This document shows, piece by piece, positions 23,170 to 30,340 of a DNA stretch of 30,340 nt. How positions within the stretch are numbered: position 1 is the first letter of the stretch; every line of letters begins with the position of its first letter. The DNA comes from JARICQ01 sp964428475. Lineage in GTDB: Bacteria; Bacillota; Clostridia; Tissierellales; Tissierellaceae. The stretch spans positions 1-30,340 of the forward strand of contig CAYRYO010000021.1 of NCBI GenBank assembly GCA_964428475.1. Direction: 5' to 3'. The notes below the pieces were generated by a model that was not told where the DNA came from, searched no databases, and worked only from the letters and a program-made list of their open reading frames with translations. Both the position numbers and the translations under genes were made by a program.

Positions 23170-24995
23170 TTATTTTTCAAGTAATTCTTTTATTTTTATA
23201 GCTATTTCTAGATTTAGCCTATCTGTTGAATCATTTAAATTCATATTTGTTATTTCTTCTATTCGCTTTATCCTATATAGAACTGTGTTGTAATGAGCAA
23301 ATAAATCTTCTGATATTCTAGTTAGGTTTCCATTGTTTTGAAAGTAGGAATACAAGGTCTCAACAAGCTCTGTAGATTTCTTCTTATCGTAATCCGCTAG
23401 CGGTTTTAGTGTGGCATCATAGAAGTCCTCCAATTCCTCGTTTAAAAAATCTTGAGAAAGTATTTTAAATATTCCAAGTTCATCGTATTTTATTATCTTC
23501 TTATTAGAGATTACTTTGCCTATTCTCACTGCCCTGACTGCGTCTACAAAGCTCTTGTCTACATTTTCCAATCCTTCATAGGCCCTACCCATTCCTATCT
23601 TTATTTCCATATCTTTGTTTCTATTAAGTATACAGTCTATTAGTTTTTCATTGAATTCATTTAGACAGCTTTCAACCTTGGAATGATCCTTAAAACTGAG
23701 TAGTATTTGAATTCCCTGAGATTTTGTAGATACTATTCCATTTAGGTTTAAATATTCCATGAGTTCTTCTATATTGTTTACCATAGGATTTGAATATTCA
23801 TGCAAATAATTGAACCCTGTATCAGGATCTAAAATTTCTGATTTATCCTTGAAACTTATTACTTCAACTACATATTGATCATCTATATTTAAATCAAAGA
23901 AACTAGCCCTCTCCAAGGCCTTTTTCTTTCTTTTTAAGTCTGCAGATATCAAGTCTTCAAAGTATTCTGAGCTATATCTTATCTCAACTTCTTTGATAGT
24001 TATATCTTGTAGTATAAAGAGAGAAATTGCAGTAGATGCAGATTCTATAATAGATAAGTCAAAGCCTCCTAGTGGTGTTTCTATACTCCAAAAGAATAAA
24101 TGTCCATATATTTGATCTTTAAGAAGTATAGGCATTATCATTCTTTTAATATATCTTCCATTTATAAGGATTTTATCTTCTATCAATTGCTTTAACTTGT
24201 TTCTTGAATTGTTCTTTGAATAAAAACATTCAACTTCATCTATTAATTCATCTCTCATCGCCATATTGTCTTCACCTATCGCTTCAAAGGTCTCCCCAGA
24301 TAAAGTAAGACTTAGAATTACAGGGTTCTTTATGTTTTCTTGAATTATTTTAGTTATATCTAAAAGTCCATTGCCCTTTAACATAGCTTCCATAAGCTTT
24401 TCNNNNNNNNNNNNNNNNNNNNNNNNNNNNNNNNNNNNNNNNNNNNNNNNNNNNNNNNNNNNNNNNNNNNNNNNNNNNNNNNNNNNNNNNNNNNNNNNNN
24501 NNTTTTAGTTATATCTAAAAGTCCATTGCCCTTTAACATAGCTTCCATAAGCTTTTCATGAACTTTTTCAATTCGCTCTAAAAGAGACGCTTGTTTGTTG
24601 AAAATTTCTTTAAATGCATCCATCATAATGTCTGAAAGAGGGATAGAGTAATGTATATCAATTATTGGAAAACTCAATTCATTCGCTAGGTTTAACGCCT
24701 CAGAAGACAGTGATTCTAAATAAGGTAAGACTTTGATTCCTATACCAGCAAGCTTCTTATCTGCACATTCTTGTATGAGTTGTTTTTGTGATTCTATATT
24801 GTCTTTTTCAAAAAAATAGGCAGTAGTGAGTAAGAACTCCCCAGGAGTAGTCCATTCCAGTATATCTGGATCTGCCATTATATTTATGCGAGATATAGTA
24901 TTTTTGGAGCCACGAAACCCTGCAATAATATCACAGTTTTTCATCACATCAAGATCTAATAAGTTTTCTATGCTAATTCCATTTATTCTACTCAT
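23170..24995 (-). CDS. pucR: PucR-family transcriptional regulator, split by a false assembly gap
   Basis: A purine-catabolism-type regulator. The N-terminal PucR domain (about 8-125: PDILEWTTPGEFLLTTAY) is followed by a middle CdaR/GGDEF-like region and a C-terminal PucR helix-turn-helix (LTRISEDLFAHYNTVLYRIKRIEEITNM). A 100-N run at 24403-24502 appears to break it, but the 55 bases before the gap (24348-24402) equal the 55 after it (24503-24557). Removing the N run and one copy restores one uninterrupted frame of 556 codons plus stop. AGGAG precedes the ATG. It follows guanine deaminase by 31 bases on the same strand, and regulators of this family respond to purine status, so it is the best candidate controller of the purine genes in this window. 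Confidence 0.88.
24348..24557. other. False assembly gap: 100 N between duplicated contig ends (24403-24502)
   Basis: The 55 bases on the left flank are identical to the 55 on the right, so the two contigs overlap and the N run does not represent missing sequence. Collapsing 155 bases keeps the pucR frame intact, which is independent support. Confidence 0.93.
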
Positions 24996-25026
24996 ATTTT
25001 ACTCCTCTCAGAACTATACATTGTGC

Positions 25027-26313
25027 TTATTTTTTTATTTCAAAGGGTTTCTTTATTTCTTCACCTCTTACAAATCTCTTCACTATATGTCTATCATCTC
25101 CTATATAGATGTACCTTTCAAGTCTTTCCTCTACATTTAACTCTTTTATATCTGATAATTCACTGTCATCTATTACCAATGCGTCAAACTCATAGCCATT
25201 TTCAAAACTTCCTACATGACCAAAGAAACTTCCACCACCCTTAGTTCCTAGATAAAATGCTTCGCTAAATGTAAGTGGATCTAATCTTTTTCCAGTATTC
25301 AACCAAGTCATCTTAGAGGCTTGAATAGTTCCACATATGACATCAGCTATGCTAAGACTATTTCCTCCTGAGATATCAGATGCAAGACCTACATTTACTC
25401 CCTTATTTAAATACTTTCTCACAGGCATTATTCCACTTGATAGATTGTAGTTTGAATATGGACAATGTGCCGCATATACTCCATTTTCCGCCATTAAATC
25501 TATTTCTTCATCTGTATTATATACACAATGTGCCATTACAGTATTTGTCACTCCAAATAAATTGAATTCATCATACACTGAGGCATAGTTCTTGGAATCT
25601 GGGAATAATTCCTTTACCCATTCTATTTCTGATTTGTTCTCATTTAAATGTGATTGTATAGAAACCTTGTATTTTTCAGGTAATTTGCCAAGTCTTTCTA
25701 AAAGTTCATCCGAACAAGTAGGTGCAAACCTTGGAGTTATAATCGGCCTTACAAGTGTTGACTTATCACTATACTTTAGCAATATCTCTTCTGTCTCTTT
25801 TAAAGACACCTCCATATCCTCTGTTAAGTAATCTGCTGTATTTCTATCCATATTTACTTTTCCAACATATGCACCTAGCCCAGCTTCTATAAACATATCA
25901 AGTAAGAGTTCTGTACTTTCCTTGTAAATACTTGAGAATATTACAGACCTTAGAGTCCCTACTCTCCAAAGTTCATTTATAAGTCTTTTAAATACCTTTT
26001 CAGAGTATTGTAAATCATTGTACTTTCCTTCTTCTGGAAAGGTATATGTTTCAAGCCAAGGAAGAAGTTCCTTGTCAAGTCCTAGCCCCCTATTTGGATA
26101 CTGAGGTGCATGTAAGTGAAGATCTACAAATCCTGGAATAATTAACTTTCCTGAGTGGTCTTCTATTTCTATTTCTTTGTATATATTATCTAATTTGTTT
26201 GAAATATCTATTACTTTTCCATCTTCTACTATTATATAAGAATCTTCATGAATTTCAAGTTTCTCTTTTGTAGCTGTGTATACTATGGTTCCTTTCAATG
26301 CTTTTCTATTCAT
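25027..26313 (-). CDS. guaD: Guanine deaminase
   Basis: The enzyme hydrolyses guanine to xanthine and ammonia, feeding the xanthine-processing genes of this window. The 428-residue amidohydrolase shows the zinc motif PGFVDLHLHAPQYPNRG with its guanine-deaminase-specific APQYPNRG, then RFAPTCSDELL, QSHLNENKSEIEWV, MAHCVYNTDEEID and AAHCPYSNYNLSSG, followed by ASDISGGNSLS with the catalytic aspartate. A longer frame begins with GTG at 26322. I use the ATG at 26313 because AAGGGAG precedes it by 8 nt. The gene lies after glpK and directly before pucR. Its leader holds a 36-bp palindrome at an assembly join. Confidence 0.93.
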   Translation of the reverse strand: MNRKALKGTIVYTATKEKLEIHEDSYIIVEDGKVIDISNKLDNIYKEIEIEDHSGKLIIPGFVDLHLHAPQYPNRGLGLDKELLPWLETYTFPEEGKYNDLQYSEKVFKRLINELWRVGTLRSVIFSSIYKESTELLLDMFIEAGLGAYVGKVNMDRNTADYLTEDMEVSLKETEEILLKYSDKSTLVRPIITPRFAPTCSDELLERLGKLPEKYKVSIQSHLNENKSEIEWVKELFPDSKNYASVYDEFNLFGVTNTVMAHCVYNTDEEIDLMAENGVYAAHCPYSNYNLSSGIMPVRKYLNKGVNVGLASDISGGNSLSIADVICGTIQASKMTWLNTGKRLDPLTFSEAFYLGTKGGGSFFGHVGSFENGYEFDALVIDDSELSDIKELNVEERLERYIYIGDDRHIVKRFVRGEEIKKPFEIKK

Positions 26314-26327
26314 CCAACACACTCCCT

Positions 26328-26500
26328 TATAATTGTATAGTATAATTATATAATTATACTNNNNNNNNNNNNNNNNNNNNNNNNNNNNNNNNNNNNNNNN
26401 NNNNNNNNNNNNNNNNNNNNNNNNNNNNNNNNNNNNNNNNNNNNNNNNNNNNNNNNNNNNTATAATTGTATAGTATAATTATATAATTATACTATACAAT
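26328..26500. other. False assembly gap (26361-26460) at a 36-bp perfect palindrome
   Basis: The 33 bases before the 100 N (26328-26360) equal the 33 after it (26461-26493), so the contigs overlap. The intact right side, 26465-26500, is a perfect palindrome whose half is ATTGTATAGTATAATTAT. It lies between glpK and guaD and would be about 15 bases upstream of the guaD ribosome site after collapse. It contains TTGTAT-16-TATACT promoter-like hexamers on both strands and could act as terminator, promoter or operator. Confidence 0.85.
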
Positions 26501-26535
26501 ATCCTATATAGATATTCTACAAATTAAGTATTATT

Positions 26536-28035
26536 TTATTGTTTTTCCCAAGCCAGTGATCTTTCCACTGCCCTCTTCCAATTTTTATATAATTCATGTC
26601 TTTTTTCTGATTTCATAGATGGCATAAATGATCTATCTATCTTCCAATTTCTCTCGATTTCATCCTTATCCTTCCAAAATCCAACTGCAAGCCCTGCAAG
26701 ATAAGCCGCTCCAAGAGCTGTTGTCTCTGTTATCTCTGGTCTTTCCACTACTGTATCTAATATATCTGCCTGAAATTGCATTAAAAAGTCATTTCCCACT
26801 GCTCCCCCATCTACCTTTAACTCTTTTAAACCTATATTTGAATCTTCTTCCATGGCATAAAGCACATCTTTTGTCTGATATGCTATCGCTTCAAGAGTCG
26901 CCCTTACTACGTGTTCAGCCTTCGTCCCCCTTGTAATCCCGACAATAGTCCCTCTTGCGTACATATCCCAATAAGGCGCTCCCATGCCTGTAAAAGCAGG
27001 CACTACATATACTCCATTTGTATCTTCTACCCTCTTAGCCATATATTCAGATTCTTCAGCGTTTCTTATAAGTCCTATTTCATCTCTTAGCCACTGAATA
27101 GAAGCCCCTGCAACAAATATACTTCCTTCTAGTGCGTATTCAACCTTGCCATCTATTCCCCAAGCAATTGTAGTCAACAGTCCATTCTTTGAAGTTACAG
27201 GTTTTTCTCCTGTATTCATAAGCATAAAGCAACCTGTTCCATAAGTGTTTTTTACCATTCCACTTTCAAAGCAAGTTTGCCCAAATAAAGAAGCCTGCTG
27301 ATCCCCAGCTATTCCAGCTATTGGGATTTCTTCACCGCCAAAAGTAAATTCATCAGTATAGCCATATACTTCTGATGAATTTCTTACCTCGGGCAATATA
27401 TTAATAGGTATGTCTAATGCCTCTAGAATCTTTTTATCCCACGAGAGTTCCTTTATATTATAAAGCATAGTTCTAGATGCATTGGAATAATCAGTTATAT
27501 GAATTTTACCTCTAGTTAAATTCCATACAATCCAAGTATCTACATTGCCAAATAGAAGCTCTCCCCTTTCTGCAAGTTCCCTAGCCCCATCTACATTATC
27601 TAATATCCACCTTATCTTTGTAGCTGAAAAGTATGCATCTAGCACAAGTCCTGTATTTTTTTTTATATAATCTTCCAATCCCATATCTCGAAGTTCATCA
27701 CATATGTTTGCTGTCCTTCTACATTGCCAAACTATGGCATTGTATATGGGTCTACCTGTAGTCTTATTCCAAATAATTGTGGTTTCCCTTTGGTTTGTAA
27801 TCCCTATTGCCGCTATCTCGAAAGGCCTTATCCCTGAACTTTCGAGTGCTTCCCTAGCAACTCCAGACTGTGTCCCCCATATCTCCATAGGATCATGCTC
27901 CACCCAACTAGGATGAGGGAATATTTGATTAAATTCCTTTTGCGCTTTTGCACATATATTTCCATTCTTATCAAAAATAATAGCTCTTGAACTAGTTGTG
28001 CCTTGATCAAAACTCATTATGTATTTTTTCTTCAT
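26536..28035 (-). CDS. glpK: Glycerol kinase
   Basis: A 499-residue FGGY-family kinase that phosphorylates glycerol to glycerol-3-phosphate. The N-terminal phosphate-binding motif FDQGTTSSRAIIFD is present, followed by NQRETTIIWNKTTGRPIYNAIVWQCRR, GNVDTWIVWNLT and the C-terminal ATP motif LKVDGGAVGNDFLMQFQ. Length and motifs match GlpK closely. The ATG has AGGAGC 8 nt upstream, within a triplicated 15-bp repeat. No glpF or glpD neighbour is in the window. It precedes guanine deaminase on the same strand with a palindrome between them, so co-transcription is uncertain, and I see no metabolic link to the purine genes. Confidence 0.96.
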   Translation of the reverse strand: MKKKYIMSFDQGTTSSRAIIFDKNGNICAKAQKEFNQIFPHPSWVEHDPMEIWGTQSGVAREALESSGIRPFEIAAIGITNQRETTIIWNKTTGRPIYNAIVWQCRRTANICDELRDMGLEDYIKKNTGLVLDAYFSATKIRWILDNVDGARELAERGELLFGNVDTWIVWNLTRGKIHITDYSNASRTMLYNIKELSWDKKILEALDIPINILPEVRNSSEVYGYTDEFTFGGEEIPIAGIAGDQQASLFGQTCFESGMVKNTYGTGCFMLMNTGEKPVTSKNGLLTTIAWGIDGKVEYALEGSIFVAGASIQWLRDEIGLIRNAEESEYMAKRVEDTNGVYVVPAFTGMGAPYWDMYARGTIVGITRGTKAEHVVRATLEAIAYQTKDVLYAMEEDSNIGLKELKVDGGAVGNDFLMQFQADILDTVVERPEITETTALGAAYLAGLAVGFWKDKDEIERNWKIDRSFMPSMKSEKRHELYKNWKRAVERSLAWEKQ

Positions 28036-28078
28036 TTTTATCGCTCCTATTTTTATCGTTCCTGGTTTTATTGTTCCT
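28034..28078 (-). repeat. Three 15-bp tandem repeats carrying the glpK ribosome site
   Basis: Three adjacent units (28034-28048, 28049-28063, 28064-28078) read on the minus strand as AGGAACAATAAAACC, AGGAACGATAAAAAT and AGGAGCGATAAAAAT. Each starts with an AGGA ribosome-site core, and the last leads into the glpK ATG. Confidence 0.8.
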
Positions 28079-28110
28079 GGTTTAGATTTTGTAGATATGT
28101 TTATCTTGAT

Positions 28111-28214
28111 TAAACAGGCTGGGATGGAACCCAGCCCCTACGGGATAGACCATGAGGGTACCCAGCCCTACGGGATAGCATTGCAATGTAGGGGGCGGTT
28201 TCCACGCCGCCCCG
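28111..28214. repeat. GC-rich dispersed repeat block in the glpK leader region
   Basis: This 348-base gene-free stretch (28036-28383) holds a block much richer in GC than its surroundings. It contains a hairpin GGCTGGG/CCCAGCC (28117-28123, 28130-28136), a repeated segment CAGCCC(C)TACGGGATAG (28132-28147 and 28163-28177), and a hairpin GGGGCGG/CCGCCCC (28192-28198, 28207-28213). The first part matches 20012-20036 with two differences. It looks like a REP/MITE-like family; no coding sequence is supported. Confidence 0.7.
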
Positions 28215-28240
28215 TCTTACCTATATATAATAATACCATT

Positions 28241-28269
28241 ATTATACCCTTATCTACCACCTCTTATAA
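28241..28269 (-). promoter_or_regulatory. Weak candidate promoter for glpK
   Basis: On the minus strand TATAAT (28241-28246) with a poor -35 TTATAA (28264-28269, 17-nt spacer). If used, the glpK transcript would carry the GC-rich repeat block and its hairpins in a leader of about 200 bases. Confidence 0.35.
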
Positions 28270-28315
28270 TTTTTTCATGTGATTTGAGATAATAAAGTTA
28301 ATCTTTGATGATACT

Positions 28316-28343
28316 TTGTTTTTTAAAATTGCTATGTTATAAT
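28316..28343 (+). promoter_or_regulatory. Promoter of the MATE transporter gene
   Basis: TTGTTT (28316-28321), a 16-nt spacer and extended TGT-TATAAT (28338-28343) lie 40 bases upstream of the ATG. Confidence 0.65.
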
Positions 28344-28383
28344 ATTTAGATACACTAAATACCATATATAGGAGAATAATTAA

Positions 28384-29751
28384 ATGAGTGATTTAGCTAG
28401 CAAAAAAAACATAAGAAGTGAAATTGTAAAAATAGCAGGTCCTGTATTTATTGAACTTTTAATGGGTACATTATTTGGCATGGTAGATATGATAATGTTA
28501 GGTAACTACGGTAGTGATGCTGCATCTGCAGCTGGCATAGCTGCTGTAGGTATTACCAACCAAGTAGTATTTATAGGTTTATCTCTAGTTCAATCTTTAA
28601 ATATAGGGGCAACTGCTATGGTAGCCCGTTATATAGGTGCCAATCAAGAAGATAAAATCGAAGATGTGGTAAAGCATATAATTATATTGACTCAAGTATT
28701 ATTGGCCATTCCTTTCTTAATTATTGGATTAAATTTTAGCCAGACTATAATGACATTTATAGGGGCTCAAGCCGATTCGCTTGCTATAGGAGAAACTTAT
28801 TTTAAAATTATTGTGATTGGATTTATATTCCAAGCATTTAATTTTTCTATTTTTGCATCCCTAAGAGGCGTAGGAGATACAAAAACTCCTATGAAGATAA
28901 ATATAGCTGTAAATCTTTTAAATGTAATGGGAAATGCAGTTTTAATATATGGACTCTTCGGAGTTCCTGCCTTTGGAATAACCGGAGCGGCTATTTCCAC
29001 TACAATATCCCATATACTTGCTACTATAGTTCTTATAAGATATGTGCTTAAGGTTGACAGCACAATTTACATCAATCTTAAAAATAAATTTAAAGTTAAG
29101 CAAAATGTAATATACAATTTAATAAAAATTGGAGTTCCCGCATCTTTAGAGCAAATTGCACTTAGACTTGGTCTTTTAATCTTTGTAAAGATAGTGGCAT
29201 CACTTGGTACTATTGCCTTTGCAACACATAATATAGCTATCAATATACTAAGTCTATCATTTACCACAGGCCAAGCTTTTGGTATTGCAGCTTCAACATT
29301 AACAGGTAGAAGTTTGGGGGCAGGTAAGCCTGAACTTGCAGAACAGTATATTCAATCCTGTAGTAAGGTTGGGGTTATAGTAGCTTCTATGGTTGCTCTT
29401 ATATTCTTTTTCTTTGGTGAAAATATAGCAGGATTGTACACTAATAATAGTGAAGTTGTCCGTGAAGCAGCTGGGATACTTAAACTAGTAGCTCTAATTC
29501 AACCTTTCCAAACCTCACAGTTGATTTTAGCTGGAGGACTTAGGGGTGCTGGGGATACTGTTTGGACATTGATTTCTACCTTTATTGGTATCCTAATCAT
29601 TAGAGTTGCTCTTTCTTATTATTTCGTGAAAATACTACTTATGGGATTAATAGGTGCATGGCTGGCAGTACTTATTGATCAATTTATCAGATGGATCCTA
29701 ATTACTATAAGATTTAAAACAAATAAATGGAAAGATATACAAATAAGGTAA
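28384..29751 (+). CDS. MATE family efflux transporter
   Basis: A 455-residue integral membrane protein of the multidrug and toxic compound extrusion family (NorM/DinF-like), exporting cationic drugs or metabolites with sodium or proton coupling. It has two homologous halves with about twelve hydrophobic helices. Family motifs include FGMVDMIMLGNYG with a membrane aspartate in the first helix, SLRGVGDTKTPM in the first half and the matching GGLRGAGDTVWT in the second. AGGAG precedes the ATG by 9 nt. It is a single plus-strand gene with its own promoter. The substrate cannot be predicted, and no adjacent regulator is visible. Confidence 0.93.
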   Translation: MSDLASKKNIRSEIVKIAGPVFIELLMGTLFGMVDMIMLGNYGSDAASAAGIAAVGITNQVVFIGLSLVQSLNIGATAMVARYIGANQEDKIEDVVKHIIILTQVLLAIPFLIIGLNFSQTIMTFIGAQADSLAIGETYFKIIVIGFIFQAFNFSIFASLRGVGDTKTPMKINIAVNLLNVMGNAVLIYGLFGVPAFGITGAAISTTISHILATIVLIRYVLKVDSTIYINLKNKFKVKQNVIYNLIKIGVPASLEQIALRLGLLIFVKIVASLGTIAFATHNIAINILSLSFTTGQAFGIAASTLTGRSLGAGKPELAEQYIQSCSKVGVIVASMVALIFFFFGENIAGLYTNNSEVVREAAGILKLVALIQPFQTSQLILAGGLRGAGDTVWTLISTFIGILIIRVALSYYFVKILLMGLIGAWLAVLIDQFIRWILITIRFKTNKWKDIQIR

Positions 29752-29832
29752 ATTCATAGCCAATAATATCTATCTCCTCCAAGATCATCCACGCCTTCCA
29801 TCTATTGATGGTTTATCTCTAAATAGCTTTAA

Positions 29833-29871
29833 TGTTATACTATAAAAAATGGTTTGTAACATATTTGTAAC
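29833..29871 (+). promoter_or_regulatory. Candidate promoter with TTTGTAAC direct repeats
   Basis: An extended -10, TGT-TATACT (29836-29841), is followed by two perfect TTTGTAAC copies (29853-29860 and 29864-29871), 11 bases apart, which is one helical turn. That spacing is typical of tandem sites for response-regulator dimers. Here they lie just downstream of the -10, which would suit repression or a different start site. Confidence 0.4.
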
Positions 29872-29924
29872 CTTTTAGAGAGGAGGCTAGTGGAAATCAA
29901 TTTTCGAAATTTAAAGGAGGATAT

Positions 29925-30340
29925 ATGATTAAATTAAAAGGAAAAATACTTAGTTCAGTTTTAGCAATTACTCTACTATCTTCAACTGGAGCTAGCGCTG
30001 CTGGATTTAACTTTAGAAATGTTAACTATAATAGAAGCTACGATAATACTTATAATGACAACTCTTATAAAATTACTTATGGCTACCAAGATTACAAAAT
30101 ACCTAGCCAAGATGCAAATAAGGCTCCATCTTATTCACAAGATTCTAGCAAAATAGAGTATCCAGTATTTAACTGGCAAGTAGTTGGCGATAGTTCATGG
30201 GGAAATACTGGAGTAGTAATTCCACCATCAAGGCCACAAGCGAAGCCAGATAAGGAAGAAACAGTAAAACCAGAAGTACCAGCAAGACCCGAAACGCCTG
30301 TAAAGCCAGAAGTACCTAAAGAGGACGACAAAAAACCAGT
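29925..30340 (+). CDS. Secreted proline-rich protein, N-terminal part (runs off the window)
   Basis: A frame of 138 complete codons is open to the window edge. It starts at an ATG with AAAGGAGG 4 nt upstream. The N terminus is a signal peptide: Lys-rich start, hydrophobic core SSVLAITLLSSTGASA, and cleavage likely after ASA near residue 25. A tyrosine- and asparagine-rich segment follows, then from about residue 100 a proline/charged linker with repeats of the type KPEVP and RPETP. Such linkers often connect to a CAP/SCP-like, NlpC/P60 or SH3 cell-wall domain, which would lie beyond the window. The functional domain is not visible, so I make no call. Confidence 0.8.
   Translation, partial: MIKLKGKILSSVLAITLLSSTGASAAGFNFRNVNYNRSYDNTYNDNSYKITYGYQDYKIPSQDANKAPSYSQDSSKIEYPVFNWQVVGDSSWGNTGVVIPPSRPQAKPDKEETVKPEVPARPETPVKPEVPKEDDKKP

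Noticed and set aside
24348..24557. Apparent 55-bp direct repeat
   Set aside because: It flanks a 100-N join and collapsing it restores an intact gene, so it is an unmerged contig overlap rather than a biological repeat. The same applies to 26328-26493.
28019..28282. 87-codon plus-strand frame across the glpK leader
   Set aside because: It is made of the 15-bp tandem repeats and the GC-rich repeat block, overlaps the glpK start antisense and has no recognisable protein features.
29798..29811. Terminator hairpin after the MATE gene
   Set aside because: The CCATC/GATGG stem is only 5 bp with no T-run, too weak to call.
30131..30331. Minus-strand frame with repeated GTSGFTGVSG-like residues
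   Set aside because: The repeats are the complement of the proline linker codons of the secreted plus-strand gene, not an independent repeat protein.
1..30340. CRISPR arrays, tRNA or rRNA genes, insertion sequences
   Set aside because: I saw no regularly spaced repeats, cloverleaf-like sequences, rRNA motifs or transposase frames on either strand.

Overview
The window is AT-rich DNA with Firmicutes-style gene starts (AGGAGG-type ribosome sites, TTGTTT / TGn-TATAAT promoters). Its gene content points to an anaerobic, probably amino-acid or purine fermenting member of Clostridia/Tissierellia: selenium-dependent molybdenum hydroxylase accessory genes, guanine deaminase, formimidoyltransferase and microcompartment shell genes. 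Most genes lie on the minus strand, so gene order below follows transcription from high to low coordinates. Three runs of exactly 100 N are scaffold joins. Two of them have flanks that duplicate each other, so the contigs really overlap there and the gaps are artefacts.

Layout: (1) 5-5225, a tetrapyrrole operon hemA, precorrin-2 dehydrogenase, hemC, cobA-hemD fusion, hemB (glutamyl-tRNA to uroporphyrinogen III / siroheme precursor), with a 17-bp palindrome in the leader. (2) 5385-6386, a questin-oxidase-like protein of unknown role. (3) 6492-7436, formimidoyltransferase. (4) 7567-14837, a four-subunit molybdenum hydroxylase (FAD, 2Fe-2S and a naturally split Mo subunit), a methyl-accepting chemotaxis-type protein, and YqeC, MocA and YqeB. 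(5) 14923-19075, a cyclic amidohydrolase, an isochorismatase-fold cysteine hydrolase, one hexameric and one pentameric microcompartment shell protein, and an AzgA-type purine permease. A cyclase-family hydrolase (19303-19998) is transcribed divergently. (6) 20057-22961, an FG-GAP-like protein and a DUF3160 lipoprotein. (7) 23170-28035, glpK, guanine deaminase and a PucR regulator. (8) 28384-30340, a MATE transporter and the start of a secreted proline-rich protein.

Regions 3-5 plus guanine deaminase and PucR read as one catabolic programme. Guanine would be deaminated to xanthine, purines imported by the permease and hydroxylated by the Se/Mo enzyme. The ring would be opened by the amidohydrolase, the carbamoyl group removed by the cysteine hydrolase, and a formimino group passed to tetrahydrofolate by the formimidoyltransferase. 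The two shell genes sit directly beside the two hydrolases and no aldehyde dehydrogenase is present. The most interesting proposal here is therefore an unusual, minimal microcompartment for purine or cyclic-ureide breakdown. The enzyme families are visible in the sequence; the substrates, the pathway order and the encapsulation are inference.
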